NCBI GenBank assembly: GCA_033239525.1
Contig: BSYO01000004.1
Location: forward strand, 18,824,037 to 18,888,036
DNA: 64,000 nucleotides
Direction of reading: 5' to 3'
From: Nepenthes gracilis
Lineage: Eukaryota; Streptophyta; Magnoliopsida; Caryophyllales; Nepenthaceae
Part shown: positions 11,146 to 26,906 of the stretch, piece after piece
Position numbering within the stretch: the first letter of the stretch is position 1
Layout: each line of letters begins with the position of its first letter
Notes under the pieces: generated by a model
Database searches by the model: none
Told to the model about the DNA's origin: nothing
What the model saw: only the letters and a program-made list of their open reading frames with translations
Program-made: the position numbers and the translations under genes

Positions 11146-11230
11146 TGATACCACTTGTTGTATCAGCACCGGCCCTGATACCACTCGTTGGTATCAGAAG
11201 AGATTTGACCATCTCTGATACCACTTGTTG
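11146..11230 (-). repeat. Three copies of the LTR-end plus primer-site junction
   Basis: TGATACCACT(T/C)GTTG occurs at 11146-11160, 11176-11190 and 11216-11230. The third is the real junction of primer site and 5' LTR. The first two are extra copies within the internal region, 40 and 70 bp away. Confidence 0.75.
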
Positions 11231-12636
11231 GGGTTCAACACCCGGATCCACCCGATTCAGTAGCAGTGAAATACCCGAACCCCCCATCATCATTAGCCAT
11301 CATATAGTAGGAACAAGGAATACAATAGATGCACAATATTTTTTTACGTGGAAACCCCTTCTCAATTAAGAAAAAAATTACGGGACACAAAGTCCACCAA
11401 TAAATCTACTATATAAAATGGTTACATAAATCTAGAGATAAAATACAGCAGCCACCCTGGTTACACAAGCCCTAGAGGCAAAAACGAAGAACAGAACACA
11501 AGAATACAAAGCCCTCATACTTTGTGTTTCACTTACTACTCTCTCTTTCTTCTACTCTTTCTCTCTTCACTGTAGTACTCTCTGCTCTCTCATTTTACAA
11601 GTGTTCGTGAAACAGCAACCGTCGTTTCACCCCCGCACTCATGCTGCCGTCACACAACGCCCCTGGTGTTGTCTCCCACACCAGCCCGGTGCAACTTGCA
11701 CCCTGGGCGTCTTCACACACCCATACACTTAGTGGTTTTTCTCTCGCCACACTGGTGCTACCAAACCCTTGGTGGTTTTCACATACCACGCATACACAGC
11801 ATGCCCAGCATGCGTATATATAATACTCTGCCAGGAGACCTTCAACCAATAGATAGGTTGCGTGTTGACAAACGCCTGTCACCTACTCTACAACCTGTCG
11901 ACAACTTTGCCCACCAACTCTACAATCCTACCACCTGCACAGACGGCGTACACAGACTGCAAATCTGCTATCTGCTCTGCAGAGCCAACTGTCTACAACT
12001 TGCTGCTAGTTGTCCACGACGTCCTCGGTCGTTGTTGCAGTCAAGTCCCCGGACCATCTGTATCCTTTGGCCATCATAAGAGTCCTCTGGCGTTCCTTGG
12101 TTTCCAAGCAGTGACAACGACCTCGGACATCCCATGTCATTGGTCGTCACTGTACACAGAAATATCTCCAAACGCTACTATGCACTCAGCCATGTCTGCG
12201 GGTAATTCCATACCAGTGCACCAACTGGTAAATTTCGGCCTTCCCTTTGGCTTCTCAGGCCCATTACTCAGCCGGTCAACTTTTCGTTGATCGGATTCCT
12301 CTCCCAACCGATCAACGTCTCATTGACCGCCTTCAGCATTCATCCGGTCAACCTTCGTTGACCGTCTTCTGCTTCCATCCGGTCAACCTCCCTGTTGACC
12401 GTCTTTTGCTACCCGTCCGCCATCTAGCAGTACTTCTGCAACTCTTAGACGGTCAACCTCCTGTTGACCAGAATCTACAATTGGTCATCCATCGGTCAAT
12501 CTCCATTGACCTCTACTATTCTCCTCCGGTCAATGTCTCGTTGATCGGAATCAATTCTCCGAATTTATTCTCAACAAATTCTCTGATGATAAACCAGTTT
12601 ATTGTGTTACTTATAAGGGATTGACCAGACCCAACA
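11226..12636 (-). repeat. Right (5') LTR of the coding-poor element
   Basis: Partner of 9180-10593. On the minus strand it is followed by the primer site TGGTATCAGAG (11223 down to 11213). Contains the second W-box pair array. Confidence 0.85.
12268..12550 (+). repeat. Array of seven inverted W-box pairs, right LTR
   Basis: Units such as CCGGTCAACCTTCGTTGACC and CCGGTCAACCTCCCTGTTGA(CC), about 35-45 bp apart, with seven pairs matching those of the left LTR in order. Confidence 0.8.
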
Positions 12637-12641
12637 GTGCG

Positions 12642-13009
12642 AGTGAGGCCATTTAAGGCCAACTTCACCCCCTGAAAATCTTTTGCAGAGACGATGGAGT
12701 TCCACATCCCATGTTTATGGTGTTGACTTATTAGCAACATATTAAATCTATTTCAAAGTGTCTATGCTTGCCTTTAAAAACCAAACGATGCCCATTATGA
12801 TATCAATTTCAACAGTTTATTTTTAGGTGAAATTATCAACATGTTATTTGTATAATTATTTTTAAAAGAAGGACTTAAAGATTTTAACTAAATTGAATTT
12901 TAAAATAGAAATATCTAATATTAAAATTTATTTAACAGAACAATATGAAGAAGAATAAGATTTCAACGATTAAATAGAAACAACCCCCCAACAAAAAAAA
13001 ATTAAAATT
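12642..13009. other. AT-rich spacer, nothing recognised
   Basis: No open frame of note and no repeat boundary. Includes short A/T tracts at about 12985-13010 next to the following LTR. Confidence 0.5.
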
Positions 13010-13014
13010 AAAAT

Positions 13015-14209
13015 TATTGGGTCCCAATATAGGAGCTCATAAAACACGGTCCAAAGAAAGGGCCTAAGTGAAAAGCTCAGAGATATGCCAATGGACCAAG
13101 AGGCCTGGACGGCCCAAGAGGCCCAAAACCCAGGCTAACTCCTTACGCTAGACTGGCCCAACAAATTCGAGAACGTGGGCTAATATCCCAAAAAGCCAAA
13201 GTAACGGCAAAGGTCCGAGAGGTCCCGCTAACCAGCAGGGGCTCGAGGACACCACAATAAGCTAACGACATCAAGGACACCCAAGAAGCGTCCGAGAACC
13301 CTATCCCCACAAATACAAGGACTAGGAAAATGACCAGAGGACCTTCTAACAGACGAGGATAGCCTTGACGTCTCCGTACAAGAAGCCAAATTGACCAAGT
13401 ATGTCGATACAGTTGGCTCGTAGTGATCAAGAGGCCCAAGGACACCAGACGTTCCTTCGAGCCCCAGATTAGTCCGGGAGGCCAGAAAAGACCCGAGGAC
13501 CCCTCACGAGGAACCAAAGATCCTCCGAAAGACAGTTAACGTCCAAGAGCTGTCTTCTTCAACGAGTCCACGAACTTACAAAGGGACAAAGCACGTCAGC
13601 TAGGGACGAGACTATCTCGTACACAGCCGTGAGCGCCAACTCAGCAACTCCACCATTACCAAGAAGCACGAGCCACCGTGGAGAATCCAAACGGCTCCTG
13701 ACACGCCGTATCAGCAGGACTGGTATCCCTGGCACGCCGTATCCTCAGAGCAGACGTCCATCCAATGGGCTTGCGACAGGTGTCCCTGACACGCCGTACC
13801 AGCAGGGCAGGTGGCAGGCACACCTAACGCACAGCCAGCAGAGCAGGTGGGCGGCCTCCCGGCCGCACGCCAACTACCACGTGTCCTCTCTCTAACGGCA
13901 CAATTTTTCCTATAAATACCCAGCAATACCCCCTTTTAGGAGACTTTTTTCCTCTTTTTTAGGAGAACAAACAAGATGAGGAAATGGCTCAAAAGCTTCC
14001 AAACGAGAAATCCTTTCAAAGGAGAGAAATCCTTTCAAAGACTTCTACCCATAATGAAGTATTTCTAAAAGGCCCAGAGTCTCGTGGTTTTTCCTCATCA
14101 TTCAAGAGGAGGCTTTCCATGTAAAAATCCGGTTTCAATCTCTTCTTCTCAACACCCTGCACTCCAAAATACTTGTGTTGCACTGGACCCTCGAATCCAA
14201 AACGCAACA
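13015..14209 (+). mobile_element. Solo LTR upstream of CKX (copia-like), plus
   Basis: Starts TATTGGGTCCC (the usual TG has become TA) and ends AAACGCAACA. Flanked by AAAAT at 13010-13014 and 14210-14214. The reverse complement of 19375-20391 aligns along most of it: the opening CAATAT..GCCCATAAAA.ACGGTCC-like stretch, a CCTATAAATAC TATA box (13911-13918), and the CATTCAAGAGGAGG..TTCCA.GTAAAA stretch near the end. No internal domain remains; the copia-like label is a guess from LTR style. Confidence 0.8.
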
Positions 14210-15046
14210 AAAATAAACACAATCAACAAATTCCCCTTTTTTTCGTAATTAATCTTACTTTTATGCTGGTTCATGCAACATCCTCAATAAGCAAAAAGAA
14301 CACAAAATAAAAGGGAAAGAATAAAAAGAAAAACCTTCACGGCAAAAAGATGTGAGAGAGAGAGAGAGAGAGAAGGTGGGGCCGGGCTGTTCATTGGGCT
14401 TGCATATTAAAAGCCTGTCGGCCCGCACCCACGTGAACAGGCCTCTGCCGCCGCTGGCGTCCCCACGGAGATCCGCCGTATCAATGGGGTGACCCACAAG
14501 TGGACCCCCACCCGAACGTGTCGACGCCTGAACCTCGGAGGCCCAGCTGTCTCCCGAGTCCACTTTCTCTGGGGTCCTATAAATTGAGGACCTAAATCTT
14601 AAACCCAGCAAGTACGCAGGCGAGAGACAAGGAAGAAAAGCGTCACCCACTCACCAAAACCACATCAAAGAGAGAGAACACAGAGGAGGACGAACGAGGC
14701 AGAAGAGCCGCAGCGGCCCCTTTTTGAACAAATCTCCTCGTTCCCATCAATATCTCGATATCAATTTCTCGATAACATGAAATAAAGCAAAGACACATGA
14801 GCGAGGGGTAGAGAGAAAAAGATCAGAGAAAAGATGGGATGGGGAATCTCTTCATTTTGAGTAGTAAATCTTGAAAGTCCTTTCGTTTCGTTATCCCCAA
14901 CGCCTCTCCGCTGCCACAGGATATTGCCCTTTCCCCATATTCGAGCCTCGCCACCCCCACGAAACTCCTCCTCCACACCCCCCCTCTATAAACTGCGATT
15001 TCGCACTCCTTGGAACGGCAAAGAAAGCGTCGAAAAGAATTAGGAA
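14210..15046 (+). promoter_or_regulatory. CKX upstream region with two TATA candidates
   Basis: Between the solo LTR and the CKX start codon. Proximal TATA box at 14987-14993 (CTCTATAAAC) would give a 5' leader of about 25-30 nt. A distal candidate at 14578-14583 (CCTATAAATT) would give a leader of about 430 nt that includes GA-rich runs. A (GA)n tract lies at 14352-14372. I see no other gene here; frames at 14261-14650 and 14761-14976 minus look incidental. Confidence 0.5.
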
Positions 15047-19052
<4,006 letters not shown>

Positions 19053-19084
19053 TACATACGTAATACACTTAGGGACTGACTTGG

Positions 19085-19205
19085 AAGTCTATTTGTAACT
19101 TTGAAATATATTTGTATATGAAATATTTGAAAATGGATGGCAAAGTTATTGAATGTATATGAAATATTTTGAAAGTACATGAAAATGGATGGCAAAGTAC
19201 TAGAA
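19085..19205 (+). repeat. Short tandem duplication in CKX 3' region
   Basis: 'GTATATGAAATATTT' followed by GAAAATGGATGGCAAAGT occurs twice with about 60-bp spacing, starting 40-60 bp after the CKX stop codon, so it probably lies in the 3' untranslated region. Confidence 0.65.
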
Positions 19206-19374
19206 GTATAGTACATTAAAGTGTTGCCGTTTTATTCTCACTTAGGATAAATTTATTTTGCCATTATTTATCGGCAAGATTTGTGTCATATTACGAAGAA
19301 ATGCTATTATGATACTGCTATTATGCAATAGCGACTTGAGAACTACATGCCATAGTAATATTTAGAAATCTTTT

Positions 19375-20391
19375 TGTTACGTTCTGGTTCCGCGGATCTT
19401 TCTGAGGCACGCTCGTTGATAAGGGGTGTGGGATCCGCGGAGTCTGATCGAACCGAGAGATGCAGAGGTGCGTCCAGTCCGATCCGTGGTTACCAGGCAA
19501 TACAAGTATTTGAAGTGTTGGACACGAGATGAAGATTGAGATCGGATGTTTTACGTGGAAAACCTCCTCTTGAATGAGGAGGAAAAACCACGGGCTCAGG
19601 GCCTGGAAAGTGCTTCACTATTTGGGTTGAAGGCTTTACAATGTACAGTTGTGAGGGTTAATCCCTTTCCTATCTCTCGTTTTGTGTTTCTTCCCTAGAG
19701 AACTATGATCGCTGGGAGCTTCTTTACTCTTCTTTGGGGAGTTAGCTTTTGGGGAGAGAGTGTCCAGTCGAAAGCTTTGTCTCCCTCCATGTGTGTCTGT
19801 CCAAGTCCAGTTTTCAGGTCCTCCTTGAGAGGGGCATTGCTGAGTATTTATAGTGGAAGACGGGTCCTTTGGGAGCAGACACGTGGCGTCCATCCGGCGG
19901 TTGAGGAGTTGGTCCACCGACTCCCTTTAATGCTGCTGACGTTGTGTGGAGTGGCATGCGGACGACGCCCCTGCAGCATCTGAGTGTGTCAGGCGTACAG
20001 AGTCTGAATATCAGTTTTGATTTGACTAGGCGTGCCCTGTTGGGACGGCGACTGGCAGTAACTACAGGCTTTCTCGGGGACTGGCGAAGTAGCCTTAGCT
20101 GGCATTCCCGGCCATAAACGAGCGGTCCCCGTCCATTTGGGATGTTCCTCGCGTGTTTGTGGGCTCGTGAGATGAAGCAGCTCTTGGAGGTCCTTCTGGG
20201 GAGAAGTCCGAGCGTCTCTTCCTGGCTGCTCGAGCAGTTCTAAGACTTGGCGAGACTTCTTGGGCTCTTGGCCATTGGGCTTCTTACTTGGGCTATCTGA
20301 TTTTCTTAACTTGCGAGAATATCTCTGGGCCTCTTACTTGGGCCCTTCTCCTGGACCGTACTTTTATGGGCCTTCATATTGAGGCCCAACA
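19375..20391 (-). mobile_element. Solo LTR downstream of CKX, minus
   Basis: Plus-strand ends TGTTACGTTC and AGGCCCAACA, flanked by CTTTT (19370-19374 and 20392-20396). On the minus strand it carries a TATA box (19845-19852) and the CACGTAAAAC/CTTGAATGAGGAGG signature, and it matches the LTR at 13015-14209 in inverted orientation. It begins about 320 bp after the CKX stop. Confidence 0.85.
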
Positions 20392-21329
20392 CTTTTGATA
20401 TAAGGATCTTGGTAAAGACCATTAAGCTGCTGGAAGCATGCCAAGATCACCATGAAGACAATATATGAACAAGCCAAGCTGCGGTAATTTGTTCCTAAGA
20501 TTCGGTCACTCCCTTATAAATATTATAATAAATAAATAGTTATTAAATGATCGCGTGATGGTCGTACAATAATTACAATATTCACATGCATGACTAGCAT
20601 TTGAAGCATTGATTCCCAAACGGGTGCACTTGAGACTCACCCAAGATACACTTGAGGTGCTGATTCAAGTGGTACCTACCCCTGAGGTGCATTTGACGGG
20701 TGCTTAAGCACTACTCACAGTATAAAAACACGCACTTTGTGTTTTTAGGAAAATTTGAAATTAAATCTTATACAACGAGTGCCACATATAAAGAAAAAAG
20801 AAGAAGAAGATGTTCGACATTAGATTAAGACTCGATTTGAGTTCTGTTCTTCATTAAAATTGAGTACGTTATTTTAGGAAAGTTTTCTGGAGTGTATTTC
20901 ATTTGGTTGTTCTTATTTACTATTGTATTTCTTTTTTGAGTTAATAGGTGTGTTGAGAGTGTTGTGATCCATCATTATTCACTTAGGATTGTAATGAATA
21001 AATTTCAAAATGAGTTCTTTGTAACAAATATTATTATTATAGTAAATTTATTTAAAATTTATCTCATAATTTTTTTTTGATTTAAAAGAATTTTTTAAAT
21101 TTAAAAATGTTATACATTATTATATTTCTTATATTCACAAGTTTGGTAGCTGACGTTTAACGAGAGGTTCAATTTTTATTCCACTGTAACAAGTTATGTG
21201 TATCTGGATTGAATCCCAACAAGTAATATTAGAGATAGATTATAGAACTTATTTGATAGCATTAATATTGAGGAGCTTTCCATTCTATATTGTGTAATTT
21301 AATAGACAAATTAGTTTCATTTTTTGGTA

Positions 21330-22040
21330 AGAAATAGTGAGAAATATTTTAATTCGGAAAGAAACAGTAAAATCACTTTGGAATATGGAGGATAAATCAA
21401 AGAAGATGAATGATGAGTAGTGGTAAGATATGAGAAATCTTGGTAATTTAACTATTAAATTGTATCTCACGAATAATACTCTTCAAAAAGTCATTAGCTT
21501 GTTGAGTACAGTGAAGGTCTAGATAAAGTTTCAAAATTGGCATGAGTTCAAGTCCTTGACAAAGAGGTTTTATGTGAACAAGTTCTATAACCAATGTCTG
21601 TCGAAAGAATGAAGTTTCGAAATGTATTTGAATGAGTTTAACTGAATTTTGATACAAATGTCAGCACTTGATAAGAAAATCAAAGAAAAAGACAAGACAC
21701 TGGTGTTGCGAACTTCTTTGGTGATCTCGTATGATTATATTGACATAACGCTCTTGTTTGAAAAAGGCATGAACATACTGAATAAGGTCATCACTTCATT
21801 ACTTATGAATGAGTCAAGGTGAAGGAGAAGCGTTGAAGTTTCGAATGAGTTGAGACTCTTAATATCCACTAACAGTCGAAAATTTGAGAAATCAAGGGAC
21901 TAGGGTAGAAAATCAGAGATGAACAACAACCATTCCAAGTTTTAAAACATGGAGTGCTTCTACTGTGATAAGAAAAGGTCACATGAAACAATATTGCTCT
22001 AAGAGGAAGCAGGAGAAGGTGAGCGAAGGCGAGCATTAAG
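21330..22040 (+). pseudogene. Copia gag remnant
   Basis: Frame-broken gag of a Ty1/copia element. Conceptual translation shows a segment like WHEFKSLTKRFYVNKFYN and later a C-F-Y-C zinc-knuckle start (about 21955) whose GH..C half is in another frame because of a base insertion at about 21970. Several in-frame stops. Role in an intact element: capsid and RNA packaging. Confidence 0.65.
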
Positions 22041-22138
22041 AGAGGAGGGATCATGACGAAAACGGTCGGGCCTCTATCGTTTCTTACGGAGACCTTCTGG
22101 TTGTACACATGGGGAAGATATGGAGATTTTTGAGTCAA

Positions 22139-22640
22139 GAGATGAATTGGATAATGGATAGCGGTTCCTCACACTATATAACATTAAGAAAGTCCTTCTT
22201 CACCACCTATACGCTTGAAAACTACATGGTATTAAATATAGATAAAGATGGTTCGTCGTGGATTGTTAAAATTGGGGATATTAGCTTGTGGACAAATAAC
22301 AGGACGAAACTCATATTGAAGGACATGCGACATGTTCTAGATTTATGGTTGAATGTGATTTCAATTAGGAAACTTGATCAATAAGACTTTTGCACGACAT
22401 TCGAAAAATACTAGTCAAAACTCACCAAATGTGCCTTGGTTTTAGTAAGGGGAAGCAAGGAATCAAATCGATATTTGATAAATGTTTCGATTGCCAAGGA
22501 CAATGTTAAGATGACCAATCGGAGCATTTGTCAATGTGATGAAAAGATAAGGCTGAAAAAGAGTGTAATGGGGAGTGATTCTACCACAGAGAAAAAGCCG
22601 AAAGAGAACAGAACTACTCTAGGTTTAGTGAAACGATAGA
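22139..22640 (+). pseudogene. Copia protease remnant
   Basis: Frame from about 22142 reads WIMDSGSSHYIT, the DSG-S-H aspartic protease signature of copia polyproteins, followed by GDISLWTNN and LKDMRHVLDLWLNVISIRKLDQ-like text, then a stop at 22382-22384. A further stretch to about 22640 corresponds to the protease/integrase linker. The catalytic Asp is retained but the polyprotein is truncated. The paralogous copy is at 29966-30466. Confidence 0.8.
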
Positions 22641-23510
22641 GGGTATCATTCAAGCTTGCAGAAGCCAATGCTGGGATCCATTGGAAAGAAAGTTGTCAAA
22701 GGATAAGTGATAATAGTTACCGGTTATGGTGAAGAGTCCCCCACAAGGTTGTGAAGAGAAATCCGTTAAGATTTGATAACTCCCTTGTGAATAGTATAAC
22801 AAACTGATAGTCATCAGAGGGTTGCACGATATTTGTGCAAGAATTACGTTATTCATACCTGCAAAGTGCACGCGACTAGCTCCTTTAGGGCATGCTTGAG
22901 GTGCACTCAAGGAGCACTCGAGTACCAATTCTAGTGACGTCCGCATCTAAGGCACTCCTAACGGGCACTCAAGCACGGCTCGCAATATAAAAACATGTGC
23001 TTCATATTTTTAAGAAATTTTAAAATCAAATCTCATACAAAGAGCGTCGCACAGAAAGAGAAAAGAGAAAAAGAGAGAAGAGAAAGATATTTGATATCCG
23101 ATTGAAATTCGATTTAAATTTTATTCTTTATCAAGGTCGGGTATATTGTTCTAGAGTGATTTTTTGAAACATATTTCATCTTGTTACTCTTATTTTTCAT
23201 TATATTTCTCTTATAAATTGTTAGATATATTGAAAAGTTATGACAACCATTATTTATTCGGAATTATAGTGACGGAGTTTTAGAAGGTTTTGTTTATAAT
23301 CGGTACAATTATTATTGTAATAAATTTATTCAAAATTTATCTCATAATTTTTCTTTAATTGAAAAAGATTTTTTACGTTAAAAATATTATACATCATTGT
23401 ATTTATTGTGTCCATGAGTTTGGTAGCTGAGTTTGATATGGAGTTTGAGTTTTGTTCCATTGTATTGGATTGTATGTATTTAAGTCGAACTGCAACTGTT
23501 TCAAGAGCAA

Positions 23511-24559
23511 TTAGCTGTTTCAAGAGCAATTTGCAAGATTCTAAAATCATATGAAGCTTTTAGAGAAAGAACAAAAAGATATGCCGTCTCCTCCTAAGAA
23601 TAAGATAAGTGAAATGATAGCTAAAAGGGGGAAAAGAAAGGTTGTCGGCACAACAAAAAAGAAAATATGAAAGAAAAAGTGGGTTAGGCCAAATATTGAA
23701 GGGGAGCAAACGGTGAGCTCAGTTCTCACAATCAACAGGCAATAGGCGTCTCACTAGATGAACGTTGGACACGGCCACGTATCTCCTATTTACACTATAT
23801 TTTTCTTAAATATAGTTTATACTTGCAGTATTTGTGGACTGATTTGATATATCTATATACATATTGGTTAGAGGGGAAAGGCTCCTGGAAAGACATCAAG
23901 AATGATTTTACTTAAATCTTTTATAGTTTATAGGGTCCGGTCAGGCACGGTGTGCTCCATTCTCCCATCTCCTCTTTATTCATTAACCTTAGTTTGTGTT
24001 ATGCCGCTCAACGCTCCCTTAATCTTTTAAGAGATGTTTCATTATCGATGGGCTTTTGTGCCAATAATCTCTAGATGACCTGTCATTAGGCTCAATAGCC
24101 TCAATATAACGGGTATCTATAGTCGGTCACAAAGTATTTACTGTTCTGTCTTAGACAAACTCTTGAAAAGACTTTAAGAATGATTTTAATCTTTGAACCT
24201 TTTTATAATTCACAGGGCCCTCTCAAGCACAGTGAGCTCTATTTTCCCATCTCCTATTTACCCATTAACCTTACTTGTGCTATGTTGCTCTATGTTCCCT
24301 CAAGCTAGCAAGAGATCTTTCACCATTGGGGGGCTTTTGCGCCAACAACCTGCTCTAGATGACCTATCATTTGGCTCAATGTCCTCAATATAATAGGAGG
24401 CTACACCCGACATTATTCATCATGAAGGAATATAATGTTTCACCAAAGACCAACTCCCAACAACATCCACGCTGCCCCCACAATTCGAAGTTTCCATCGA
24501 GGTCTAAATGTCCTTGTTGACTTTGACAATAGTTAGGTACACATATAATAATATACTAC
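23511..24559. repeat. Intergenic segment with a 250-bp direct repeat
   Basis: No gene recognised. About 23880-24125 and 24163-24400 are diverged direct copies (TCAAGAATGATTTTA.TTAAATC, CTCCATTCTCCCATCTCCT, TAGATGACCTGTCATTAGGCTCAAT). The same arrangement recurs at about 31670-32185 in the other duplication copy. Confidence 0.7.
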
Positions 24560-26016
24560 TGATGCATCCCTGAATCCGAATAGTTGAACCGGTTAGGGAG
24601 TTACTCAATCTCTCATGACAGGTCAAACTAGAGTCAATCCGATCCTCATTGTTTCAAACTTAGATCTTGCGCAGCACATAAGATGTCAGAGGATGACGAA
24701 AACTCATTTTCTGATATATCCTCCAATGCTCAAATCAGAAATTTTTCTATGATAATAGAAATACGGAGGAATACAAGATGTGTATGCATAGCTGCATGTA
24801 AAAGGGGAATTAAATTGTTAGCAAGGGCTAGGCGTTAGTGAGTGCGCCCAACCAATGGGCGACTTTAAGAGATGGATGTCTTAGCTCGGCAGAGTGCGTC
24901 TGACTAGGGGACAACTTTGAGAGATGGAAGATTTGGCTTAGAAGGGTGCGCTTGGCTAGGAGGCTTCTTATAGAAATGGAGGACTTAACTCCGTTGGGTG
25001 CTCCTGGTCAGGGGCGGCTTTGAGAGATGAAGGATTTAGCTCTGCTAGGAACGTTTGGCCAAGGAGTGACTTATAGAGATGAATGACTTAACTCGTAGGG
25101 GTGCACCCGACCAAAGGGTGGCTTTAAGAGGTGGAAGAGAATCTTATTTGTGGGGCGCAATTTGCTTCACATTTTCCAGGAACTCCCTTAGATGGGGGAG
25201 CACTGGTGAGCTTGCTTGCACGGTAGTGAATGCCTCCGTTGGAATCCTCTCTTGGCTACTTACGAAGGGAAGCCTTCTGTGCCCAATTGCACAAGTCATC
25301 CTCATTGCCTCGATGGTGGAGAATTCGAAGGGAGCGCAACGCATCCACATTCGCAAGCCTGAATCAGATTGGTTATTCTAACAGCTGGAGGCAATGCTCT
25401 GAACTCGACGAGAGAGTGAAAACCATGAGGATAAGTGTGCTCCCATTCGCCTAGAGTCTGGCTAGAGTAGTTGAGCACCATCCATTCTTCTTTTTTTCTC
25501 TTCTCGTTTTATTGGTTCGTTATTGAAAGTTTTTTTCCTTTTATTCTTCCTCTTGTCATCAGAAGCCCTAAGCCTCTCAAGCCCCCTTCAAATTTGGATA
25601 TTTTAACATTTGGATCTCCTCTTTTTATAGAGGGGGATGATGGTTATCTGCCTCCTAGGCAGTAAAAAGAGGCCATCACCCTACCTTCTGCATGCGCTAT
25701 CCCTCATGATTACTGTGCAGAGGGCACCAAGCAGGTTGGTCATGATTATCTATTAGAGGTCAGATGCGAATCCTAATTCTCTTAATCGGAAAAATGATAC
25801 GCTGACAATGGCCACACTAGTTGGTCAGTTGTGCGGTGTGTTTTGATTTGGGAGAGCTACTGGGCTATGTTCACATGCCAATCCAGGAGTTGATTTTTGT
25901 TGGGTTGATCTGAACTGGGCCATCTAAATCTTGGGCTATGCAGAATGCCTCCTGGGCTGTGCAGTTCTTCCTATAAACTTGGAATTGGTCTAGCCCATGC
26001 ATCTCTAGACTCAACA
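24560..26016 (-). mobile_element. Solo Tat-type LTR, left copy
   Basis: Left end TGATGCATCC, right end GACTCAACA, flanked by ACTAC at 24555-24559 and 26017-26021. On the minus strand it has a TATA box (CTCTATAAAAAG at about 25625). No primer site follows its minus-strand end, which fits a solo LTR. A degenerate repeat of about 60-bp units fills 24838-25140. Confidence 0.8.
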
Positions 26017-26060
26017 ACTACTAGTTAAAATAAATTTTTAAATATGTATTTATTTATTTA

Positions 26061-26906
26061 TGATGCGTCCTAAATCTAAGTTTCGAACCAATTCGGGTCG
26101 AGCTGTCCGTCGGATTTCGTTCTCTGTCCTCTTCGCCTTAGATCCTAAACACTATAATTTTAAATAAGAGGTTAGGTAATGGCGGGATTGAGTCCCAACG
26201 AAAATACTCCGTCGCTCAAGTTAGTAAATAGCCTTCTGAGAGTAGAATGTGAATGTAGAGAATACAGAAATGAATGTTGAGAGTGTGTTTATGGATGTAG
26301 GTGGGGAGTACCCTCGTAGAGAGAGTGGCTTTGGATGCTCGTGGAGAGCAATTTCTCTACGTATTGAGCTCACAGAAAGCTAGTAGCGGAAGCGTTGGGA
26401 TACTCGAGAGTTTAAAACGCTTCTGAGAGTTTGAGTCTGCTTGAGGGCATTTAGTGAGTAAGAGAAAGTGTACCTCTGGAGTTAGTTTTCATAGTCTTTT
26501 ATAACCATGACCCTGGGCTACCTTCCTTATACAGCGAGACTAGATGCCAACATTTTGTGTGGAGATCGTTGCCTTTCTTGCGTAGGCATGAGTGCCATTC
26601 CTGGCCGTAATGGTCAAGGAGGTTGATCTCCTTCCTTATGTGTATGATTACAGTTAGGGTTTCCTTGTAAATTACATGTAGATACCCACACATTCCTCCT
26701 AGGATATACTCTGATTCTGGGAGGTTACTATTACAAGGGAAATTGCCTTCTTTGGAGATGCGAGAAATCAATGCAGATAACCGTTGTGGCCTAGAAGGGG
26801 ATGCGTGGGTCGATTTAGGCATGGGCTACGTTCATTCTGGGCCTCTACTAATTTACTTGCCACTTCTCCGGTCAACAGTAGTATTGATCGTCTCGGGCTT
26901 AGATGG
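26061..26906 (-). mobile_element. Part of Tat LTR 'C', left copy, cut by LTR T
   Basis: Left end TGATGCGTCC preceded by ATTTA. On the minus strand it carries a TATA box (GGTTATAAAAG at about 26500). It ends at GATGG where T inserted. The same LTR in the right copy is 33851-34722 and resumes after T at 54468. It contains a GGTCAAC..GTATTGACC W-box pair at about 26871. Confidence 0.75.

Larger units (their letters stand above)
9180..12636 (-). mobile_element. Coding-poor LTR retrotransposon with 1.41-kb LTRs
   Basis: Two long direct repeats (9180-10593 and 11226-12636) both begin TGTTGG and end CTAACA/CCAACA, and the whole is flanked by GTGCG (9175-9179 and 12637-12641). On the minus strand the right LTR is followed by AGTGGTATCAGAG, an initiator-Met-type primer site, so the element points left. 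The internal region is only 632 bp and encodes no recognisable gag or pol. This is therefore a non-autonomous element (large-LTR, short-internal type) that would depend on proteins from elsewhere. The LTRs differ at scattered sites, so insertion is not recent. Confidence 0.85.
20502..23510 (+). mobile_element. Ty1/copia remnant: LTRs, gag and protease only
   Basis: LTR-like ends at about 20502-21221 and 22774-23510 share an ACTCCCTT(A/G)T start and related bodies. The left one is followed by AGTAATATTAGAGAT, a decayed form of the Met-type primer site TGGTATCAGAG. Between them are broken gag and protease frames. Integrase, RT and RNase H are absent, so a large internal deletion has occurred. 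A second, left-truncated copy lies at 29920-31320. Confidence 0.75.

Noticed and set aside
21448..21657. Minus-strand frame in the copia remnant
   Set aside because: Antisense to recognisable gag text on the plus strand.
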